18,746 nucleotides of DNA from Lachnospiraceae bacterium (GTDB lineage Bacteria; Bacillota_A; Clostridia; Lachnospirales; Lachnospiraceae): contig JAGZJD010000047.1 of NCBI GenBank assembly GCA_018365895.1, positions 1 to 18,746 on the forward strand, given 5' to 3'. Made by a program: the position numbers and the translations under genes. Numbering within the stretch: the stretch's first letter is position 1; the number at the start of each line of letters is the position of its first letter. Shown one piece after another: positions 8,012 to 16,050 of this stretch. The notes under the pieces are model-generated. The model saw only the letters and a list, made by a program, of their open reading frames with translations. It had not been told where the DNA came from and did no database searches.

Positions 8012-8039
8012 AAAAAAGGCGCAGCAAACGCTGCACCTT
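8012..8039 (-). terminator. Rho-independent terminator after the PucR regulator
   Basis: On the minus strand, AAGGTGCAGC and GCTGCGCCTT form a stem with one A-C mismatch around an AAAC-type (GTTT) tetraloop, followed by six T residues (8012-8017). It lies 26 bases past the PucR TAA stop and insulates the regulator from the operon promoter at 7968-7976. Confidence 0.85.
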
Positions 8040-8065
8040 GCACATTTAATGTTAAGTAAATACTT

Positions 8066-9310
8066 TTATTTTTTCTTTAACATGGGCACCCCGCCCACAT
8101 ATGGTCGTATTTGTAACGCGATACCAAGCTGAAGTAACTGATTTCCATCTGACAAATCTACCCCTGTCAACATTTCAATTTTTTGAAGTCTACGAAGCAA
8201 TGTATTTCTATGTAAAAAAAGTGCTTCTGCCGCCTTCGTCCGGATTCCCATATTCTCTATCAAAACTTGCAGGGTATGCACCAATTCTGTGCGGTGAAAA
8301 GCATCGTATTCCTCCAGTACACCCAAATATTTTTGAACAAACTTCTGTAAATATGGATTCCCTCCATCTTTTCGAATCGCACGTTCCAATAATACCTCCG
8401 ACAAACATGCGTATCCTTCATTCCGTTTCCCAATTCTGCAAATCTCAATTACATCTGCTGCACATTCATGAGCATGCCTTATTTCCAAATATGAATCGAC
8501 TTCCTCGACAATTCCTGCTGTCACAATCATACCAACTCCTGCTTGAACAGCCTCTTTCATACTCTTAACAAGTCCTTTCAACGATTCTGCTTCTTGCTGT
8601 CCCTGCAAAACACAGGAAAAACTATCACTTCTTCCAACTAAGACTCCCGTATATCCATTTTTCTCTAAAATTCTTCTGAGTATTTTTTCCGTACGCTGCT
8701 TTATTTCCAAAATTTCCGCTTCTGTCATATTTTCTACTTGTTCACGAAATCCATCCATATCCAGCACAAACAAGCTAAACGGCGGTTGTGGCCACTTCAA
8801 AAATTTTGCACGATAAAATGCCTCTTTCTCCGATGGAATAATTCCAAGAACAAGCTCCATATAGAAATTCGCCTGCTGATGCCACAACTGCTCACCCGAA
8901 AGTTCCCGCGAAGAATTTTGAAGTTCTCCCGCTATCACCCGTCTCACAAGAGGCTCTGTAAGACTAATCGTTGGCATTTCTACCGGCATTTCAAAAATAG
9001 GAATTTCCAATTCTTCTGCCCGTTCCAATACTCCCCGAGAGATTTCTCCGATAAATCGAGTTTTCAAAGCCAGACCACTGCCCTCTTTCTCTGCCAGTGC
9101 TTCTACGACTTGGACTAATGCCTCGCTATTATCTTTTAAAGCATATCCCGTTGTTACCAGAAATTCTCCCCGCTGGAGCCATTGACTAATATCCGGTATT
9201 TCCATTGAATCCACGCATCGGATTACTCGATTCAATCCTTTTTCTCCTGCCAACAATCTGCATCCCTTTAACCCTCCGAAGGTACGCGCCTCGTTAACCG
9301 TTAACTGCAT
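8066..9310 (-). CDS. PucR family transcriptional regulator
   Basis: 414-residue regulator with the PucR architecture. The N-terminal PucR ligand-sensing domain occupies about residues 5-125, with GEFLVTTGYAL at 48-58 and the ELEIPIFEMP segment at 100-109. A central GGDEF-like/linker region follows. The C-terminal PucR helix-turn-helix spans about 341-400, where IRTKAAEALFLHRNTLLRRL (356-375) is the hallmark. PucR proteins usually activate purine, allantoin, amino-acid or related catabolic genes in response to an intermediate. The gene sits immediately upstream of the hydrolase-permease operon in the same orientation, separated by a terminator, so it is the probable local regulator. It starts at ATG 9308-9310 with TAGGAGGAA upstream. 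No strong promoter was recognised in the 66 bases between it and the VanW gene. Confidence 0.9.
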   Translation of the reverse strand: MQLTVNEARTFGGLKGCRLLAGEKGLNRVIRCVDSMEIPDISQWLQRGEFLVTTGYALKDNSEALVQVVEALAEKEGSGLALKTRFIGEISRGVLERAEELEIPIFEMPVEMPTISLTEPLVRRVIAGELQNSSRELSGEQLWHQQANFYMELVLGIIPSEKEAFYRAKFLKWPQPPFSLFVLDMDGFREQVENMTEAEILEIKQRTEKILRRILEKNGYTGVLVGRSDSFSCVLQGQQEAESLKGLVKSMKEAVQAGVGMIVTAGIVEEVDSYLEIRHAHECAADVIEICRIGKRNEGYACLSEVLLERAIRKDGGNPYLQKFVQKYLGVLEEYDAFHRTELVHTLQVLIENMGIRTKAAEALFLHRNTLLRRLQKIEMLTGVDLSDGNQLLQLGIALQIRPYVGGVPMLKKK

Positions 9311-9376
9311 CTTCTTGCTTTCCTCCTATTGCCTTCCTAATGTGAATAAGTACAAGGAAATCAACTAGTTTTTTCC

Positions 9377-10894
9377 CTATATTGCTGATGCCTGTGCGAT
9401 TGCCGCGTTAATCTTATCTCTATCCTGCGTTGCAACCGCATTTTTTACAAGCGCTGATGCCTCCGGGTTATCGGACTTGGTTCCCACCTCAATGATCTGG
9501 TCTGATTTTTTATAATAGCTGTCATTGATCTGCTCTTTTCCGACTTCCTCCCCATCTTCGTAGATTACTTTCCAAAGCCTTGCTGTCTTACCGGTATGTG
9601 GACTTCCTGTATATTCCATACTTCCGATGGCTGCTTCTGAATTGGTTTTATAAGTCACAGAATATTCTTCGGTCTTGGTTGTCTCACTCACCAGCTTAAT
9701 TTCCCTGTTTTCCGGTCTTGTCTCTTTTCCGTAAATGGCAAACGTAAGTTGATTGTTATCATCAATTTCACCATGAATATAAATCGGAGTATCATAGTTA
9801 TTCTTAAATCTTAAGTCTTTCGCATCTCCTGCAATCGCAGCGTCTCTTGACGGTTCTACATAATTGACCAGCATAGAGTGCGGATACCGCTTCGTAATCT
9901 CCACTTCCGAATAGAGCAATGCATTATAAAGCGTAGTTGATACCTGACAGATTCCTCCTCCGTAACTGTCCACGACTTGTCCATTTTCGTAAGAGCCTGC
10001 CGGAACATATCCGTGTTCTTCATCATACGGTGCCGTCAGATCATGTACCGACGCTTCCTCTCCCGGCATCAGCACTGTCCCATTTAACATCTCGGCTCCT
10101 GTTTTCAGATTCTTCCAGCGTTCGCCGCCGCCTGCATCTGTTGAGAAACTTCCCAATTCATCCGTAACACTTTCAAGATCCTTCTCTTTTACCTTCGGCT
10201 TTTCTTTCTTCATAACCATTTTGATCGAGAAATCTTTATATTTCCACTTCGTATTCAGATACTCTTCCAGAACCTCTATAGATTTCGTTATATCTACCGT
10301 TTTTCCTTCCTTAGCCTTTGTGATCGTCGGCTTAGAATCCTTGATTGTTATGGACGCGTCCACTGCGTGTGCCGCAAGCGGAACCGCCTTTTCTTTTAAT
10401 GTGGCTTTTGCAGCTTTATCCTTGATATCAATATTTTTTTCAAAAACCACTTTTTCCTTTTTTAACTTTCGAAGCTTAAAATACCGACTGAATACGCTTC
10501 CCTTTTTTCCGTAATCTACAGCTTTTTGTGCTACTTTTTCAACCTTACCGTAATTAAGGCCTAATTCATCCAGCGTGACTTCCACACTTTTTTTCTGCAC
10601 TTTTAATGTAACTTTTGTCTCTCTGTCTTTTTTCAAATGCTTTTCAAGTTCTTTAACAGCCTCATCCTTTGTCATTCCAGACACATTCACAGAACCTATG
10701 TAAATATTATCACAAATCTTATTCTGAGGATATTTTGACACAGAACGATAAAGCAGGAAATAAGAAATGCCCCAAACCAATAAAATACACACCAAAATAA
10801 AACCGAAAAGAACTTGTCTCCTTCTCTTCCGCCTCAAAGCTTCTCTTTTTGCACTTCTCATATTTCTTCGCCTTTTTATTTGCTGTACCGCCAT
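9377..10894 (-). CDS. VanW family protein with PG-binding-type repeats, membrane anchored
   Basis: 505-residue exported protein. A strongly basic N-terminus (residues 1-27) precedes one membrane segment (about 28-50, VLFGFILVCILLVWG), an N-in signal anchor. Residues 55-235 carry Lys-rich repeats like the putative peptidoglycan-binding domain (PG_binding_4) often found with VanW. The VanW domain runs from about 248 to 375 and includes GTVLMPGEEASVHDL (272-286), GSYENGQVVDSYGGGICQVS (300-319) and RYPHSMLVNYVEP (336-348). A G5-like segment follows near 390-445. VanW was named from a vancomycin-resistance cluster, but most copies, like this one with no van genes nearby, are general cell-envelope proteins of unknown activity. 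The ATG at 10894 has AGGA 8 bases upstream; ATG 10861 is an alternative. It lies 39 bases downstream of a 34-codon membrane peptide gene. Confidence 0.9.
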   Translation of the reverse strand: MAVQQIKRRRNMRSAKREALRRKRRRQVLFGFILVCILLVWGISYFLLYRSVSKYPQNKICDNIYIGSVNVSGMTKDEAVKELEKHLKKDRETKVTLKVQKKSVEVTLDELGLNYGKVEKVAQKAVDYGKKGSVFSRYFKLRKLKKEKVVFEKNIDIKDKAAKATLKEKAVPLAAHAVDASITIKDSKPTITKAKEGKTVDITKSIEVLEEYLNTKWKYKDFSIKMVMKKEKPKVKEKDLESVTDELGSFSTDAGGGERWKNLKTGAEMLNGTVLMPGEEASVHDLTAPYDEEHGYVPAGSYENGQVVDSYGGGICQVSTTLYNALLYSEVEITKRYPHSMLVNYVEPSRDAAIAGDAKDLRFKNNYDTPIYIHGEIDDNNQLTFAIYGKETRPENREIKLVSETTKTEEYSVTYKTNSEAAIGSMEYTGSPHTGKTARLWKVIYEDGEEVGKEQINDSYYKKSDQIIEVGTKSDNPEASALVKNAVATQDRDKINAAIAQASAI

Positions 10895-10933
10895 CCCTGT
10901 TCCTGCTGCCCCTTCTATTGCTCTGTTTTCTCC

Positions 10934-11038
10934 TTAGACCATCATCGCAGGAATGACCGCTGTCGCAACCATCGCAACAATGACAACCATAATTACAATT
11001 GCAACAATTTTTCTTACTTTTTTGTTGTTAAAATCCAT
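10934..11038 (-). CDS. Small single-pass membrane peptide, 34 residues, unidentified
   Basis: An ATG at 11036-11038 opens a 34-codon frame to TAA at 10934-10936. It encodes a short basic head (MDFNNKKVRK) followed by a continuous hydrophobic stretch (IVAIVIMVVIVAMVATAVIP, residues 11-30) and a short tail, so it should insert as one transmembrane helix with the N-terminus inside. A GAGGGATAG ribosome site precedes the ATG and a promoter is visible at 11066-11094. It stands 39 bases before the VanW gene in the same direction and probably shares its transcript. I do not recognise the family. Promoter, ribosome site, composition and topology together make it a real gene rather than chance. Confidence 0.7.
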   Translation of the reverse strand: MDFNNKKVRKIVAIVIMVVIVAMVATAVIPAMMV

Positions 11039-11065
11039 TTTCTATCCCTCTTTTCGATACACCAT

Positions 11066-11094
11066 ATTTTATACTTTTTATTGCCTTTTTGCAA
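11066..11094 (-). promoter_or_regulatory. Probable promoter for the small membrane peptide and VanW genes
   Basis: Minus-strand -35 TTGCAA (11089-11094, 4 of 6) and -10 TAAAAT (11066-11071, 5 of 6) are spaced 17 bases apart in AT-rich DNA. The predicted start near 11059 gives a leader of about 20 bases. An overlapping alternative is TTGTTG (11092-11097) with TATAAA at 18 bases. Confidence 0.55.
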
Positions 11095-11120
11095 CAATCA
11101 CTATCCGGAAATTCCGTTCT

Positions 11121-12848
11121 TTATGTCATAAATGGAATCTCTACTGTACGTGCGTCATCATTCAATGGATTCCTTTTTTGATAATCAAAAAGCACCGTTT
11201 TCCCAAGAATCGGAAATGTTTCCAGATGAGTCATTTTTCTCATTTGGTTTTTATCATATTGCTCATAATCATCTAAGTATTTTCGCTCTCTTTCTTCCGT
11301 CATATAAAAATTTCTCACTGCTTCTTTCGAATGCTTAACCTCTCCAGCAAAATCCGGACGTGTCTTAGCATTTTCCCGGAGATAATAATCATATGTTAGA
11401 AGTTCCCGGAAATATTCTTGTTTCTCCCGACACTTTCTCGTTACAAACGCTAACAATATCTCATACCTTGCACTTCTTTTATGTTGTATGTTGTGAAGCC
11501 CCTGCTCTTTATAATAAGCCCAGATATCTTCATACATGATAAACGGTGAATCATATTCTTTTTCCAGTGCATCTATTGTATATTCGAACTGATGGCTGTT
11601 GTAATATACCTCAACCATCTCTTCAATCCCTTTCAGACGAAGCACTTCCTCATAAGATAACCAGTTGGTGTATAATACTTCATATGGCGGCTGACTCTGA
11701 TAGACCAATCCGTAGTCTTTTTTCTTTTCCTCCATATAAGAACCTTTTAACACCTTCAAAAAACCAAGCTGAAGCTGCTGCGGATACATATGATATACTT
11801 CGTCAAATGAATGTGCAAAACTTTCCAGATCCTCATAAGGAAGCCCCGCAATCAAATCCAAATGCTGGTGAATATTCCCAAAACTCCTTACCCTGCTGAC
11901 AATCCCTTTTAGTTTCTTAAGATCCATGGTTCTTTTAATTTCACGTATTGTATCAGGATTCACGGACTGCACGCCGATTTCCAACTGGATGAGTCCCGGA
12001 CGCATCTGCTTCATCAAACGAAGTTCTTCTTCATTTAACAGATCTGCGGATATTTCAAAATGAAAATTGGTCACTCCATTATCATGTTCCAACAGATAGT
12101 TCCAGATTGCGATCGCATGCTGGTGATTGCAGTTAAATGTACGGTCAACAAATTTCACCTGCGGTACTCTGTGATCGAGGAAAAATTGAAGTTCTTTCTT
12201 CACCAATTCTATATCGCGAAACCTCAGCTTCTTATCTACCGAAGACAGACAATAGCTGCAGGAAAACGGACATCCCCTGCTTGTCTCATAATATATGATC
12301 TTGTGTTCAAATTCTGCCATATCTTCATAGACAAAAGGCACTTTACTTAAGTCCATCGGCATGCGCCATTCATTTTCCGCTATTTCTCCGTTATCCTTTC
12401 TGAAAGTAATTCCTTTTATCCCTGCAAGAGAACGCTCATCCGCCCTTTTCTCTTCGTACAGACGTGTTAATTCTGCAAAGGTTTCTTCTCCTTCGCCCTT
12501 CATAACTCCCGTAACTGACGGAAGCCTTTTCAGAACATCTGCCGAATCGTACGATACTTCCGGACCGCCTACCCATATAGGCATGTCCCTTCTCAATTTC
12601 TTTATTTCTTCTGTCAATCGCTCTACATATGAAAGATTCCAGATATAACAGGACAGGCAAAGTACATCCGGTTTCCTCTCATAGATATCCATCATAATAT
12701 GGTCCAGTTGCTGATTGATCGTGTACTCTGCAATTTCTATCTCGACATCTTCCGGCGTAGCTTGTTTCAGCGCATAAGCCTTCAGTGCGTACACTGCCAG
12801 ATTAGAATGAATATATTTCGAATTTATCGCAGTCAGTAATATTTTCAT
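11121..12848 (-). CDS. B12-binding domain-containing radical SAM protein (DUF4080-type C-terminus)
   Basis: 575-residue radical SAM enzyme. Residues 1-130 form a B12-binding-like Rossmann domain (MKILLTAINSKYIHSNLAV at the start, WVGGPEVSY near 92-100, GEGEETF near 118-124). The radical SAM domain begins with ETSRGCPFSCSYC (188-200), whose Cys193, Cys197 and Cys200 form the CxxxCxxC [4Fe-4S] motif; GVQSVNPDTI is a typical later motif. The C-terminal third fits the DUF4080 extension common in Firmicutes. Substrate is unknown; such proteins often act in methylation or cofactor chemistry. The start is ATG 12846-12848 with TGGAGGAAATT before it. The longer frame to 13079 is rejected because it runs antisense through the SRP RNA. 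The leader overlaps the divergent SRP RNA promoter. It ends with TAA and no terminator is evident before the next promoter. Confidence 0.9.
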   Translation of the reverse strand: MKILLTAINSKYIHSNLAVYALKAYALKQATPEDVEIEIAEYTINQQLDHIMMDIYERKPDVLCLSCYIWNLSYVERLTEEIKKLRRDMPIWVGGPEVSYDSADVLKRLPSVTGVMKGEGEETFAELTRLYEEKRADERSLAGIKGITFRKDNGEIAENEWRMPMDLSKVPFVYEDMAEFEHKIIYYETSRGCPFSCSYCLSSVDKKLRFRDIELVKKELQFFLDHRVPQVKFVDRTFNCNHQHAIAIWNYLLEHDNGVTNFHFEISADLLNEEELRLMKQMRPGLIQLEIGVQSVNPDTIREIKRTMDLKKLKGIVSRVRSFGNIHQHLDLIAGLPYEDLESFAHSFDEVYHMYPQQLQLGFLKVLKGSYMEEKKKDYGLVYQSQPPYEVLYTNWLSYEEVLRLKGIEEMVEVYYNSHQFEYTIDALEKEYDSPFIMYEDIWAYYKEQGLHNIQHKRSARYEILLAFVTRKCREKQEYFRELLTYDYYLRENAKTRPDFAGEVKHSKEAVRNFYMTEERERKYLDDYEQYDKNQMRKMTHLETFPILGKTVLFDYQKRNPLNDDARTVEIPFMT

Positions 12849-12874
12849 AATTTCCTCCAGTTTCTCAATCCCCA

Positions 12875-12903
12875 TTGACATTTCTGCCAAAACACGATAA
12901 AAT
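12875..12903 (+). promoter_or_regulatory. Strong promoter of the SRP RNA gene
   Basis: A perfect -35 TTGACA (12875-12880), 17-base spacer and -10 TAAAAT (12898-12903, 5 of 6) lie on the plus strand. The predicted start at about 12910 agrees with the first paired base of the RNA's terminal helix (12911). The promoter lies within the 5' leader of the divergently transcribed radical SAM gene. Confidence 0.85.
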
Positions 12904-12909
12904 ATAGAC

Positions 12910-13176
12910 TCGTGCAGCCGGGGTGTTAGCGGTACCTTGAACCTGCAATCCGCTATAGCAGGGGTGATATTGCGCAGAGGGCATTGTCTTGCAGGGCTGC
13001 CCTTGACAAGTGGCGTTGATGACTGGGTCTTACGCGACGGAAATCTGTGAACCGTGTCAGGTCGGGAACGAAGCAGCACTAAGCAGAATCTTCCGGGTGC
13101 CGTAAGGGTGCCTGGTCTGAGTTAACTGTCAAGGTAACGTCTGTGAGTACTTGTTCGAAGCGCAATGCACGTTTTT
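12910..13176 (+). ncRNA. ffs: Signal recognition particle RNA, large bacterial type with Alu domain
   Basis: RNA scaffold of the signal recognition particle, binding Ffh to target membrane and secreted proteins. The S-domain hairpin is at about 13055-13080: TGTCAGGTC, a GGAA tetraloop (13065-13068), then GAAGCAGCA, which is near-universal in bacterial SRP RNA. The 5' part (AGCGGTACCTTGAACCTGCA, 12928-12947, then ATCCGCTATAGCAGG) matches the Alu domain of Bacillus/Clostridium scRNA. Near the 3' end GGTGCCTGGTCTGAGTTAAC also fits. The ends pair as CGTGCA (12911-12916) with TGCACG (13166-13171), followed by seven T residues (13172-13178) that serve as terminator. Its length of about 267 bases fits the 265-270 base class. 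It is the only plus-strand gene, convergent with tadA, whose stop codon begins 5 bases after the T-run. Confidence 0.95.
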
Positions 13177-13182
13177 TTATAA

Positions 13183-13671
13183 CTATTCAGCTGTATGCCG
13201 GATAGTTTTTTTCTTTTTTTCGCGCAATTCCTTAAAAAATGCTTTCATCATCTGACTGCATTCCTCTCCCAGTACCCCGGTCGTAAGTTCCACCTGATGA
13301 TTAAACTCCGGCACATTCAGCAGATTTAAAATAGAGCCGGCGCAGCCTGCTTTCGGATTCATACAGCCTACGACAACTCTATCCATGCGCGACTGAACGA
13401 TTGCACCGGAGCACATCTGACACGGCTCCAATGTAACATACATCGTACAACCTTCCAGTCTCCAATCGTCCATTTTTTTGCTGGCTTTTCGAATTGCCTG
13501 AAGCTCCGCATGTGCCAGTGTATTTTTGTCGATGGTTCTCCGATTATATCCCCGTCCAATAATTTTATCTTCATATACGATCACACATCCGATCGGCACT
13601 TCGCCTATTGCATATGCTTTTTTCGCCTGCTTAATCGCTTCCTTCATATACTTCTCATCTGTATTTACCAT
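13183..13671 (-). CDS. tadA: tRNA-specific adenosine deaminase TadA
   Basis: Zinc deaminase that converts wobble adenosine 34 of tRNA-Arg(ACG) to inosine. The 162-residue protein shows the zinc site His54-Ala-Glu56 in TLAHAELQAI and Pro83-Cys84-x-x-Cys87 in LEPCQMCSGA. Also present are the EVPIGCVIV strand and RVVVGCMNPKAGCAGS, all typical of TadA rather than cytidine deaminase. It starts at ATG 13669-13671 with TGGAG 9-13 bases upstream, overlapping the end of the preceding gene, which stops 12 bases before. It ends with TAG at 13183, just next to the T-run of the convergent SRP RNA. Neighbourhood of tadA and the SRP RNA gene is common in Firmicutes, although in Bacillus they share a strand. 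Confidence 0.95.
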   Translation of the reverse strand: MVNTDEKYMKEAIKQAKKAYAIGEVPIGCVIVYEDKIIGRGYNRRTIDKNTLAHAELQAIRKASKKMDDWRLEGCTMYVTLEPCQMCSGAIVQSRMDRVVVGCMNPKAGCAGSILNLLNVPEFNHQVELTTGVLGEECSQMMKAFFKELREKKKKTIRHTAE

Positions 13672-13683
13672 AAATCTACTCCA

Positions 13684-14544
13684 TTACTTTCTTTCTTGAC
13701 AGCGATAAGGGTTGCGGATCTGACGGCACCAGTATCCGAAGCTTTCTCCTTCGCATTCCTCTTCCGGCAATTCAAGATCTGTTTCGGTAAGCGGGATAAA
13801 CTGCGGAAAGCCAAATACCCCTGCTGCCTTGGCTTCTTCTTCGTGGAAGATACCCGGAACTCCAAGGTACATCATCTGCTCCTCCTCCAGAAAAACAAGA
13901 TGATGATAATTATAATATCCGTGAAGTAAAAATTGATTATTGGACAGCTTCCATTCACATCTGGGCAGCCTCGACAGCTCCTTCCGCTGAATTTTCCTCA
14001 CATGATACCGTCCAATAGGTTCGCATGCAAGAGCTTCCGTTTCCTTCTGAATCTCACAGGTCTTGGAACTGTCTTCAAGCTCTTCCCATTCGTCTTCTTT
14101 ATCTTCTACTTCTGATTTTTCGTCTTCTTCCTCTTCTTCTATTTCTATCGGTTCTTCTTTTCTCTCCCAGATCTTCATATGTTCCACATCTGCCGGCATA
14201 TCGTCCCACACAGCCGCATATTTTCGGTCTCCATGATTTTTTAACACAATGCCTCGTATTTTAGAGAAATTTTCTGCCTCTCCGGTATCTTCTTCCGTAT
14301 AATGCAACCGATAGTTCACTGCCGGATTAATGTTCGTTATTTCTCCCTGCCAGACTCCGACACACAATCCGCCCTCTTCATAGAACAGGTAAAGTTCCAG
14401 TGTTTCTCCCATGTTCAGATGCAGTCCCTTTCCGTATATATGGATCATACACTCCTGTTCCTGCTGATCTACTTTTACAAATCCCACATTACGGATTCTT
14501 CTGCCCTCTTCATACTCGTACAGATATCGAATAAATCGCTTCAA
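13684..14544 (-). CDS. Uncharacterised protein, probably DUF6128 family, TTG start
   Basis: 286-residue soluble protein with two conserved-looking lobes joined by a very acidic linker (Glu/Asp-rich, about residues 132-160). The N-terminus KRFIRYLYEYEEGRRIRNVG and the tail GYWCRQIRNPYRCQ look like the DUF6128 family of Lachnospiraceae, recalled rather than searched. No catalytic motif, signal peptide or membrane segment is seen. The frame opens at ATG 14607, but TTG 14542-14544 is preferred: AAGGAG lies exactly 7 bases upstream, whereas the ATG has no ribosome site and overlaps the dgt stop region. TadA follows 12 bases after its TAA. Position suggests co-transcription with dgt and tadA. Function is unknown. 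Confidence 0.75.
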   Translation of the reverse strand: MKRFIRYLYEYEEGRRIRNVGFVKVDQQEQECMIHIYGKGLHLNMGETLELYLFYEEGGLCVGVWQGEITNINPAVNYRLHYTEEDTGEAENFSKIRGIVLKNHGDRKYAAVWDDMPADVEHMKIWERKEEPIEIEEEEEDEKSEVEDKEDEWEELEDSSKTCEIQKETEALACEPIGRYHVRKIQRKELSRLPRCEWKLSNNQFLLHGYYNYHHLVFLEEEQMMYLGVPGIFHEEEAKAAGVFGFPQFIPLTETDLELPEEECEGESFGYWCRQIRNPYRCQERK

Positions 14545-14593
14545 AGTAACACTCCTTAGAGTCCATTTATCACAATCTATTCCTGTTCCATAC

Positions 14594-14619
14594 GAAAAAT
14601 ACCGCAATTATAAAATTGC
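14594..14619 (-). terminator. Weak hairpin overlapping the dgt stop codon
   Basis: GCAATT (14604-14609) and AATTGC (14614-14619) pair around a 4-base loop, with five T residues on the minus strand at 14595-14599. The stem is only 6 bp and AT-rich, so any termination would be partial. It could attenuate transcription between dgt and the downstream gene. Confidence 0.3.
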
Positions 14620-16035
14620 CTTTAATTCCTGATATAATCTTTTCGCATAACTGTCTGTCATTCCGCAAATATAATCGGTCACCAGAAGGAGCCTCAAATA
14701 TAACCGCTCTTCATCTGATTTCCCCTGAGCCTGAAAATGATATGCGTTCTTATAATTACTGGAAATAAACGAGACCATTCTGATATCCAGCGTTCCCATT
14801 TTCTCTTCTTTATCATCATATTTGATCACTGCAGATACAAAACGATCCATCAGATAATCAATCATCGTCGCTTCTGCCACTTCCATACGGTAAATCGTAT
14901 CGGAGGTGAATACTTCCCGAAATGCAAAATCACCTAACATATCCATTAATTTCTCGGCAAATGTATGATAAAACAAATCATGTTCATATTCGCCTGCCAT
15001 GATCTCATTATAATTGGATGTGAATCCATACGTCGCACAATTGATTAAAAATCCCTGCACACGAACAATCCAGTTTTTAATCGCATATTCCTCCGGATCT
15101 TCTACGTGCTTGTCTTTCCCTCTTAAATACAACTCGTCCAACAGCCTTGCCGGATTAAATGTATTCGCATCACTTTTCCCATACATCACTTGCAGTTCCG
15201 TTAATTCTTCTAACAATTTATGATAACTGATAAATCCCTTGATAAAAGCATCTTCGATATCCGCAGTCTTATATGCAATATCATCTGCCGCCTCCAAAAT
15301 GAAGGTCAGAGGATGGCGCCTGCCATTTGTCCCTGTCGCTTCCTGGATCTCTCTGAAAATTTCCGCATCCGCCAAATAATATCCTAGCTTCTTATCTTTA
15401 ATATTCCCGGATTTCGGATCTATCTCATCGGAAGCCACCGGATATTTAACAATCGTATTAAGCAACGCATACGTAAGATTCATCCCATGTTCGTCCACAA
15501 GGAAATGAAGTTTGCTCACCAATCTGAGAGCCTGTGCATTTCCTTCAAAATGATACAGGTCTTCACGCATCCTTTCTGTCAACATTTGATCGATCGGCTT
15601 CCCGTGAAACTTAAGAACGGGAAGGTTTCTCTCAAACCACTCTCGAATAGCCAATTCTCCAAAATGACCAAATGGCGGGTTGCCGATATCATGTATCAGC
15701 CCCGCACATTGTAATATACTGCAAATATCTTCCTTCATTCTCGGCGTAAAGCCCGTATCTTTTTTATATAACAAAATATTCTCTCCGATATTTTGTCCCA
15801 GTGATTTTGCAAAGGATGACACCTCAAGAGAATGTGTCAGACGCGTCCTGATAAAATCACTTTTATCCAACGGAAATACCTGTGTCTTATCCTGCAGGCG
15901 CCGAAATGACGCACTGCCGATAATCCGATGGTAGTCTTTTTCAAACTCGCTGCGAAGATCCGTATTCTTCAAGTATTTATTTTTATTGGACGAACCTCTG
16001 CTTCGCTTCGTCGATAACAACTGTTCCCAATTCAT
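14608..16035 (-). CDS. dgt: Deoxyguanosinetriphosphate triphosphohydrolase-like HD protein
   Basis: 475-residue HD-domain phosphohydrolase that cleaves dGTP or other dNTPs to the nucleoside and triphosphate, affecting dNTP pools. The metal ligands are visible: His68 in RTRLTHSLEVSS, His115-Asp116 in LIHDIGNPPFGH, and a later Asp in EAADDIAYKTAD. The N-terminal FEKDYHRIIGSASFRRLQDK is the classic dGTPase signature, and the length matches the long clostridial form. It starts at ATG 16033-16035; the ribosome site (AAAGAG) is weak, and the upstream gene ends only 15 bases earlier, so coupling to it is likely. It ends with TAA. No membrane or secretion signals. Confidence 0.92.
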   Translation of the reverse strand: MNWEQLLSTKRSRGSSNKNKYLKNTDLRSEFEKDYHRIIGSASFRRLQDKTQVFPLDKSDFIRTRLTHSLEVSSFAKSLGQNIGENILLYKKDTGFTPRMKEDICSILQCAGLIHDIGNPPFGHFGELAIREWFERNLPVLKFHGKPIDQMLTERMREDLYHFEGNAQALRLVSKLHFLVDEHGMNLTYALLNTIVKYPVASDEIDPKSGNIKDKKLGYYLADAEIFREIQEATGTNGRRHPLTFILEAADDIAYKTADIEDAFIKGFISYHKLLEELTELQVMYGKSDANTFNPARLLDELYLRGKDKHVEDPEEYAIKNWIVRVQGFLINCATYGFTSNYNEIMAGEYEHDLFYHTFAEKLMDMLGDFAFREVFTSDTIYRMEVAEATMIDYLMDRFVSAVIKYDDKEEKMGTLDIRMVSFISSNYKNAYHFQAQGKSDEERLYLRLLLVTDYICGMTDSYAKRLYQELKAIL

Positions 16036-16050
16036 CTATGTCACTCTTTT

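Noticed and set aside
7533..8132. 199-codon plus-strand frame
   Set aside because: It runs opposite the nitrilase and its promoter, is Phe/His/Cys-rich without domains, and has no ribosome site.
9311..9376. Promoter or terminator between vanW and the PucR gene
   Set aside because: It has only a short AACTAGTT palindrome, a weak GGAAA/TTTCC pairing and a TTGATT without a matching -10, too weak to call.
12849..13079. 77-codon N-terminal extension of the radical SAM gene
   Set aside because: It is antisense to the SRP RNA and its promoter, and the conserved MKILLTA start with a good ribosome site is at 12848.
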